A stretch of DNA of 9,974 bases from Bacteroidota bacterium. GTDB lineage: Bacteria > Bacteroidota > Kryptoniia > Kryptoniales > JAKASW01. This document shows, in pieces, positions 5,628 to 9,974 of the stretch (positions are counted from its first letter, which is position 1; each line of letters begins with the position of its first letter). The notes beneath the pieces were generated by a model. That model saw nothing but the letters and a program-made list of their open reading frames with translations, was not told where the DNA came from and did no database searches. Both the position numbers and the translations under genes were made by a program. Location of the stretch: the NCBI GenBank assembly GCA_021796055.1, contig JAJYOS010000161.1:1-9974 (forward strand), written 5' to 3'.

Positions 5628-7079
5628 ATGCTGAAATTTGGACAGACACAACGGCTCAGTCAGGAACTCCGCCTGCAGCCGCAACAGATTTTATACTACG
5701 ACCTCCTCCAGCAGCCGATCTTTGCGCTGCAACAGAGGCTCAGGACCGAGCTCGACGAAAACCCCGTCCTGGAGCTGGAAGAGACGGAAGAGCAGATCGA
5801 AGAGCCGGAGATGGAGCTGAAAGAGGCCGAGGAGAAGACGGACGACCCGATAGATGAGCCGGAGTTCAGCGATGTCGACCTGGACGAATTCAGAAACGAC
5901 GATACGGATGTCCGGACGAAGAAGAGGACGGAGGACGACGAGGAGTTCGAGTTCGCACCGCCATCCATAGAGAATATGTATGATCACCTTCTCCAGCAGC
6001 TCCAGCTTCTCGACCTAAACGAGAGAGAGAAACTGCTTGGAGAAGAAATCATAGGCAATATAGACGACGACGGTTATCTTCGCGAGGACCTGGTGAAGAT
6101 AGTGGAAGACGCCAATCTGTCGTTCCAGCTCGAATTGACCGTGCAGGACGCGGAGAAAGTTCTCGCCGGCATTCAGACTCTCGATCCGCTCGGCGTCGGA
6201 TCCCGCAACCTCAGGGAGTGTCTGCTTGTACAGCTTAAAGCGCGCACCGACATCGATCCTGCCGAGAGGGCGATCGCGACGAGAGTCATCGAGGAAGGTT
6301 TCGAGGACTACTCGAATCATCGCTACGACCAGCTGGAAAAGAAACTTAACATCACGCAGGACGAACTGAAGATTGCCGACGCGGTGATAAAGAAATTGAA
6401 TCCGAAGCCGGGTGAGGGGTTCCTTCTTCCTCTGGACACGACGATCGTCGTCCCGGATTTCGTGGTGCATGAAAACGAGCAGGGTGAACTTGTCATCACC
6501 CTCAACGAGCGGGATATGCCTCAGGTCCGGATAAGCCCGAGATATCTCGACATGATGAAGCAGGCCCGCGGGCACAAGACAGACCCGCAAACGAAGGACT
6601 TCCTCAAGAGGAAACTCGAATCGGCCAAGTGGTTCGTAAACGCACTGCAGCAGCGCCGCCAGACCATGACCAGTGTCATGAAAGCGCTCGTGGAAACGCA
6701 GCGCGAGTTTTTCACGGAGGGTCCGGACAATATCCACCCGCTCATATACAGGGACATTGCCGACAGGACGGGGTTCGACATCTCCACCATCAGCCGCGTA
6801 GTCAGTGCAAAGTACGTACAGACCGATTACGGAGTCTTCAGACTGCGTGAACTCTTCAGCGAGGGACTCAAGACCACCGACGGCGAGGAAGTCGCGACGC
6901 GCGAGATCAAGAACAAGATAAAGGCAATGATCGAGGCCGAGGAAAAGGCAAACCCGCTCAACGACGAGAAGATCACCGAACTCCTCAACCAGCAGGGTTA
7001 CAGAGTCGCACGCAGGACCGTCACGAAATACCGCGAGCAGCTGCGGGTTCCCCCGGCCCGAATGCGGCGAGAGGCATAG
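5628..7079 (+). CDS. rpoN: RNA polymerase sigma-54 factor
   Basis: Sigma-54 directs RNA polymerase to -24/-12 promoters that need an AAA+ activator. The 483-residue product shows all regions. Glutamine/leucine-rich region I (about 1-50: QRLSQELRLQPQQI and after) is the activator-responsive part. Region II (about 50-115) is very acidic. It is followed by the core-binding domain, a helix-turn-helix segment (DISTISRVVSAKYVQTDYG) and the RpoN box ARRTVTKYREQL at 461-472, which contacts the -24 element. Length is normal (E. coli about 477). ATG 5628 is preceded by GGAAGA (5611-5616), a somewhat long 11 bases away. It begins 18 bases after the DUF3109 gene and is followed four bases later by a small ORF, suggesting an operon. 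No activator gene or evident -24/-12 promoter was seen in the window. Confidence 0.97.
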   Translation: MLKFGQTQRLSQELRLQPQQILYYDLLQQPIFALQQRLRTELDENPVLELEETEEQIEEPEMELKEAEEKTDDPIDEPEFSDVDLDEFRNDDTDVRTKKRTEDDEEFEFAPPSIENMYDHLLQQLQLLDLNEREKLLGEEIIGNIDDDGYLREDLVKIVEDANLSFQLELTVQDAEKVLAGIQTLDPLGVGSRNLRECLLVQLKARTDIDPAERAIATRVIEEGFEDYSNHRYDQLEKKLNITQDELKIADAVIKKLNPKPGEGFLLPLDTTIVVPDFVVHENEQGELVITLNERDMPQVRISPRYLDMMKQARGHKTDPQTKDFLKRKLESAKWFVNALQQRRQTMTSVMKALVETQREFFTEGPDNIHPLIYRDIADRTGFDISTISRVVSAKYVQTDYGVFRLRELFSEGLKTTDGEEVATREIKNKIKAMIEAEEKANPLNDEKITELLNQQGYRVARRTVTKYREQLRVPPARMRREA

Positions 7080-7083
7080 GTAA

Positions 7084-7320
7084 ATGGGAATCATCGATAC
7101 TCTCGACCGGGAGACTGTTGAGGGGAAGATCCGGCATTATCACGATGTTGTGCTCAGGTATGAAGTTAAATATTCCGCTTCGTACGATGATCTTGAAAAG
7201 AAGACACCGAAATCGGGCCTGACTCCGGAGATGGAGGACGACCTGCTCGACTGGAAAGAGGCGCTTCTTATGCTGGGCGTGTATGAGAGGGTTTTGGGCG
7301 AAATGAATAAGCCCGGCTGA
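7084..7320 (+). CDS. Small unknown protein between rpoN and hslV
   Basis: The 78-residue product is charged, soluble and probably mostly alpha-helical, with no cysteines, signal peptide or membrane segment. ATG 7084 lies four bases after the rpoN stop, with GAGAGG at the end of rpoN as a likely ribosome binding site, so it is probably translated with rpoN. The pattern of Tyr/Lys-rich helix, acidic linker, then DDLLDWKEALLMLGVYERVL resembles small antitoxin-like or helical accessory proteins with a conserved aspartate-tryptophan pair. No toxin gene is adjacent, so that idea is weak. Function unknown. Confidence 0.75.
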   Translation: MGIIDTLDRETVEGKIRHYHDVVLRYEVKYSASYDDLEKKTPKSGLTPEMEDDLLDWKEALLMLGVYERVLGEMNKPG

Positions 7321-7368
7321 AGACCGGTTAATCGTCAGGATCGGATTTCCTGCATTCAAAGGATCACA

Positions 7369-7899
7369 ATGAAGATTCACTCGACAACAGTCATCGGCAT
7401 CATTAAGGACGGAGAGTGCGCTATAGGGAGCGACGGGCAGGTCACCGTAGGACAGTCGGTGATGAAAAACAACTCCAGGAAGGTAAGGAAGCTTTATAAC
7501 GATACCGTGATTGCGGGTTTTGCCGGCGCCTCGGCGGACGCATTCACCCTGTTCGAGCGCTTCGAGGACAAGCTCCAGCAATACCACGGGAACCTCAGCA
7601 GGGCAGCTGTCGAACTTGCGAAAGACTGGAGGCTCGACAAATACCTGCGCCGGCTCGAGGCACTGCTAGTGGTGATGAACAAGGACACCGCGCTTCTGAT
7701 CTCCGGCACCGGCGATGTGATCGAGCCCGACGACAAGATCGTCGCAATAGGATCCGGAGGCAACTACGCGCTCTCGGCGGCGAGAGTCCTCATCAAACAT
7801 ACGCACATGACGGCCAGGGAGATCGTGCTGGAATCGCTGGATGCCGCGTCGGATATCTGCATTTACACAAACAAGAATTTTTCAATTGAAGAAATTTGA
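7369..7899 (+). CDS. hslV: ATP-dependent protease subunit HslV (ClpQ)
   Basis: HslV is the threonine peptidase of the HslVU protease, forming two stacked hexameric rings in the cytoplasm. The 176-residue product contains GSDGQVT near the N-terminus, [46 protein letters not shown] and [12 protein letters not shown], all family hallmarks. The nucleophile is expected to be T6 of MKIHSTT, so a five-residue propeptide must be removed; in E. coli the threonine follows the initiator Met directly. AAAGGA (7358-7363) lies five bases before ATG 7369. It is followed one base later by hslU. Confidence 0.97.
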   Translation: MKIHSTTVIGIIKDGECAIGSDGQVTVGQSVMKNNSRKVRKLYNDTVIAGFAGASADAFTLFERFEDKLQQYHGNLSRAAVELAKDWRLDKYLRRLEALLVVMNKDTALLISGTGDVIEPDDKIVAIGSGGNYALSAARVLIKHTHMTAREIVLESLDAASDICIYTNKNFSIEEI

Positions 7900-7900
7900 A

Positions 7901-9298
7901 ATGGCCAAATCATCCAAGCTCATAAAGAGCGATCCTTCAAAGCGTGAGCTTACGCCCCGGACGGTAGTTCAGGAGCTCGACAAGTATATCATCGGACAGG
8001 ATGCCGCCAAGAAATCCGTGGCGATCGCCCTACGGAACCGCTGGCGCCGGCAGCAGGTGCCCGAAAATCTCCGCGAAGAGATAATGCCGAACAACATCAT
8101 CTTGATCGGGCCGACGGGAGTCGGGAAAACGGAGATTGCGCGGCGGCTGGCGAAGCTGTCCAATGCTCCGTTCGTCAAGGTTGAAGCCTCGAAATTTACC
8201 GAGGTCGGTTATGTAGGGAGGGACGTCGAGTCGATGATACGCGATCTCGCCGAGATTGCCGTCGCCAGCGTCCGTTCCGAAAAGACTGCAGAAGTCCAGG
8301 ACCGCGCCAAGGTCCTTGCGGAAGAAAGGGTCCTCGACGAGCTTATACCGATGAAGGCCGCAAAGAAAGTCAGCGTCGAAGGAAACAACAACGCAGACGA
8401 GGAAGAGGAACGCCGTCAGACAAGGGAGAAACTCAGAAAGATGCTTCTTGACGGCGAGCTCGACAAGCGCACGATCGAAGTTCAAGTGACTGCCGATGCC
8501 ATGCCGATGATGCAGGTATTCGGTCCGTTCGGGGGCGAGGACCTGGGTGCGAATTTCCAGGATCTCCTCAGCAACATAATGCCGAAGAAGAGCAAAGCGA
8601 GGCGGGTACCGATCCCTGAAGCACTCAAGATTTTTGAGCAGGAGGAAGCACAAAAACTTGTCGATATGGACGGCGTCGTGAAAGAAGCCATCAGCAGGGT
8701 GGAGAACAACGGGATAGTTTTCGTGGACGAGATCGACAAGGTCGCGACAACGGGCGGCGAGACGAGGGGTCCGGACGTCTCACGCGAGGGCGTGCAGAAG
8801 GATCTTCTTCCCATCGTCGAAGGCTCGACGGTTATGACGAAGTACGGTGCCGTCAGGACGGACCATGTCCTCTTCATCGCGAGCGGAGCATTTCATACCA
8901 CGAAACCTTCCGATCTCATCCCGGAACTGCAGGGAAGATTTCCCATCCGCGTGGAACTCAACAGCCTCAACGAGGAAGATTTCTACAAAATCCTCACGAT
9001 GCCCGAGAATGCCCTCATAAAACAGTATACCGCTCTCCTGGCAACCGAGGGAGTGTCGATCAGATTCACAGACGACGCGATCCGTGAGGTCGCCAAGGTG
9101 GCTGCTGAAGTGAACGAGCAGGTGGAGAATATCGGTGCCCGCAGGCTGCACACCATCATGACTACCCTGCTCGAGGACATCCTGTTCAATGTACCGGACA
9201 AGATCGAGTCGGCCAATGTCGAAATCACACGCGAAATGGTACGCGAGAAGCTGAGCAAAATCGTGAGAGACCGGGACCTCAGCAAATATATCCTATAG
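7901..9298 (+). CDS. hslU: HslVU protease ATPase subunit HslU (ClpY)
   Basis: HslU is the AAA+ unfoldase that feeds proteins to HslV. The 465-residue product has the conserved opening [18 protein letters not shown], Walker A GPTGVGKT at 70-77, the pore loop GYVG at 103-106, the inserted I-domain (charged, about 120-250), Walker B VFVDEIDK with D276-E277, the GARRLHTIM sensor-2 region and a C-terminal DLSKYIL, the tail that docks between HslV subunits. The frame is open back to an ATG at 7841 inside hslV. ATG 7901 is preferred because it fits the family N-terminus and leaves a one-base gap after the hslV stop. Confidence 0.97.
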   Translation: MAKSSKLIKSDPSKRELTPRTVVQELDKYIIGQDAAKKSVAIALRNRWRRQQVPENLREEIMPNNIILIGPTGVGKTEIARRLAKLSNAPFVKVEASKFTEVGYVGRDVESMIRDLAEIAVASVRSEKTAEVQDRAKVLAEERVLDELIPMKAAKKVSVEGNNNADEEEERRQTREKLRKMLLDGELDKRTIEVQVTADAMPMMQVFGPFGGEDLGANFQDLLSNIMPKKSKARRVPIPEALKIFEQEEAQKLVDMDGVVKEAISRVENNGIVFVDEIDKVATTGGETRGPDVSREGVQKDLLPIVEGSTVMTKYGAVRTDHVLFIASGAFHTTKPSDLIPELQGRFPIRVELNSLNEEDFYKILTMPENALIKQYTALLATEGVSIRFTDDAIREVAKVAAEVNEQVENIGARRLHTIMTTLLEDILFNVPDKIESANVEITREMVREKLSKIVRDRDLSKYIL

Positions 9299-9306
9299 AG
9301 AAAAAT

Positions 9307-9400
9307 TCTAAATCCGAAACAATAAATTCCAATCAATCTCAAAATACAAAAGATGAAAAGAATCTCCGGTGGACACGGTGCCTGAGATTTCAGATTTAGA
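9307..9400. repeat. Imperfect inverted repeat in the AT-rich spacer after hslU
   Basis: TCTAAATCCGAAA (9307-9319) pairs with TTTCAGATTTAGA (9388-9400) with one mismatch in 13 bases, enclosing 68 bases. The enclosed DNA is AT-rich with AAATTCC, AATCAATCTC and AAAATAC blocks, unlike the coding DNA around it. The wording resembles dispersed intergenic repeats of the type AAATTCTAAATCC seen in some bacterial genomes, from memory only. No T-tract terminator is visible here. Confidence 0.45.
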
Positions 9401-9423
9401 GTCCAGAGTTTCTCTTCCCCAAA

Positions 9424-9974
9424 ATGGTTGACCTAAAAGTCGAGAAGGTAGATTCACCCGCCTACGAGAAATTTCTCTCAGAAAATCCCCCGGCAGATCC
9501 GTACTCTCTTCCGCAATTCCTGAATGCCTACCGGGAGGTATTGGATCGCGAGATCGAGTATATCCAGATAATCAGGAACGAGACTCCGGTTGCTTCGTGC
9601 GCACTCTTTACGGGTACGAGAATGGCGCAAAAATTGGTAAAGTTGATGCCGATCAGGGCCTACGACGGCGTGCATTTCCGCTCGCTTGACGATTCGAAAG
9701 TCCAGAAGCAGGAATACGACAGGTTGACGGCCCTGCAGGTGCTCGAAGAATACTTGCGAAAACATTTCAGCTTCTACCAGCTTGTTTTTCAGCCGGGCTT
9801 GATAGACATCAGACCATTTCAATGGGCCGGCGCAGCTGTCGTCCCGCAATACACCTACATCGTCGATCTCGACACATTCTCTCCGGATAACTACACGAAG
9901 TCTCTCAAGGAAGTGCTCCGCTCCGCCGAGCACACCGGACTCTCGGAAGGGAAATGTTCCGTTGCCGAGCTGAT
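9424..9974 (+). CDS. GNAT/FemAB-like acyltransferase (3' truncated)
   Basis: The frame opens at ATG 9424, the first start after an in-frame TAG at 9397-9399, and stays open to the window edge, giving 183 residues. The pattern VDSPAYEKFLSENP, DPYSLPQFL, VASCALFTG, a tyrosine-rich middle (PQYTYIVDLDTF) and a following basic helix (YTKSLKEVLRSAEHTGL) resembles the N-terminal half of GNAT-fold acetyltransferases of the FemAB-like type, whose members add acyl or aminoacyl groups to cell-wall or polysaccharide precursors. Substrate cannot be inferred. No clear ribosome binding site precedes the ATG. The catalytic C-terminal half is outside the window. Confidence 0.7.
   Translation, partial: MVDLKVEKVDSPAYEKFLSENPPADPYSLPQFLNAYREVLDREIEYIQIIRNETPVASCALFTGTRMAQKLVKLMPIRAYDGVHFRSLDDSKVQKQEYDRLTALQVLEEYLRKHFSFYQLVFQPGLIDIRPFQWAGAAVVPQYTYIVDLDTFSPDNYTKSLKEVLRSAEHTGLSEGKCSVAEL

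Noticed and set aside
6015..7094. Long minus-strand open frame (359 codons) opposite rpoN
   Set aside because: It is a mirror of rpoN codon usage; the product shows no family features and would need an unrelated overlapping gene.
7084..7899. Toxin-antitoxin pair formed by the 78-residue protein and its neighbour
   Set aside because: The neighbour is a clear HslV protease subunit, so no toxin partner is present.
7841..7900. Upstream ATG giving HslU a 20-residue extension
   Set aside because: It lies inside hslV, and the family N-terminus aligns with ATG 7901.

Overview
The window is a chromosomal, mostly housekeeping segment of a moderately GC-rich bacterium. The best guess for the lineage is the Bacteroidota/Chlorobiota/Ignavibacteriota (FCB) group. 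This rests on a DUF3109 protein of the type common in Bacteroidota, an enlarged GroES-like paralogue, and a rpoN / hslV / hslU neighbourhood. Clear Shine-Dalgarno sequences before many genes argue against class Bacteroidia and would fit Ignavibacteria-like relatives. This placement is inference. No mobile element, CRISPR array, rRNA or tRNA was recognised.

Left block (1-3809, all + strand): the 3' end of a metallo-beta-lactamase-fold hydrolase, a doubtful 54-codon ORF, a small Rieske [2Fe-2S] protein, queG (epoxyqueuosine reductase, the last step of queuosine synthesis), a HAD-family sugar-phosphate mutase/phosphatase-like protein, and trxB (thioredoxin reductase). Three consecutive genes (Rieske, queG, HAD) use TTG starts behind good ribosome binding sites, and HAD and trxB overlap by four bases. 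The theme is loosely redox and Fe-S. Downstream of trxB lies a gene-free stretch with three strong hairpins that looks like dispersed intergenic repeat DNA.

Middle block (3981-5609): a minus-strand gene for a 138-residue four-helix membrane protein of unknown function, with a near-consensus sigma70-type promoter. It is followed by a divergent gene for a GroES-fold paralogue carrying a roof-loop insertion and tails, then a cysteine-rich DUF3109 protein.

Right block (5628-9298, + strand): rpoN (sigma-54), a 78-residue unknown protein starting four bases after rpoN, then hslV and hslU, the two subunits of the ATP-dependent HslVU protease, separated by a single base. The spacing suggests an operon. 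After hslU there is an AT-rich spacer with an imperfect inverted repeat, then the 5' part of a GNAT/FemAB-like acyltransferase gene that runs off the window.

I do not see a convincing new multi-gene system. The most interesting items are the modified GroES paralogue, the small unknown protein inserted between rpoN and hslVU, the wide-spaced Rieske protein, and the repeat-like intergenic structures.
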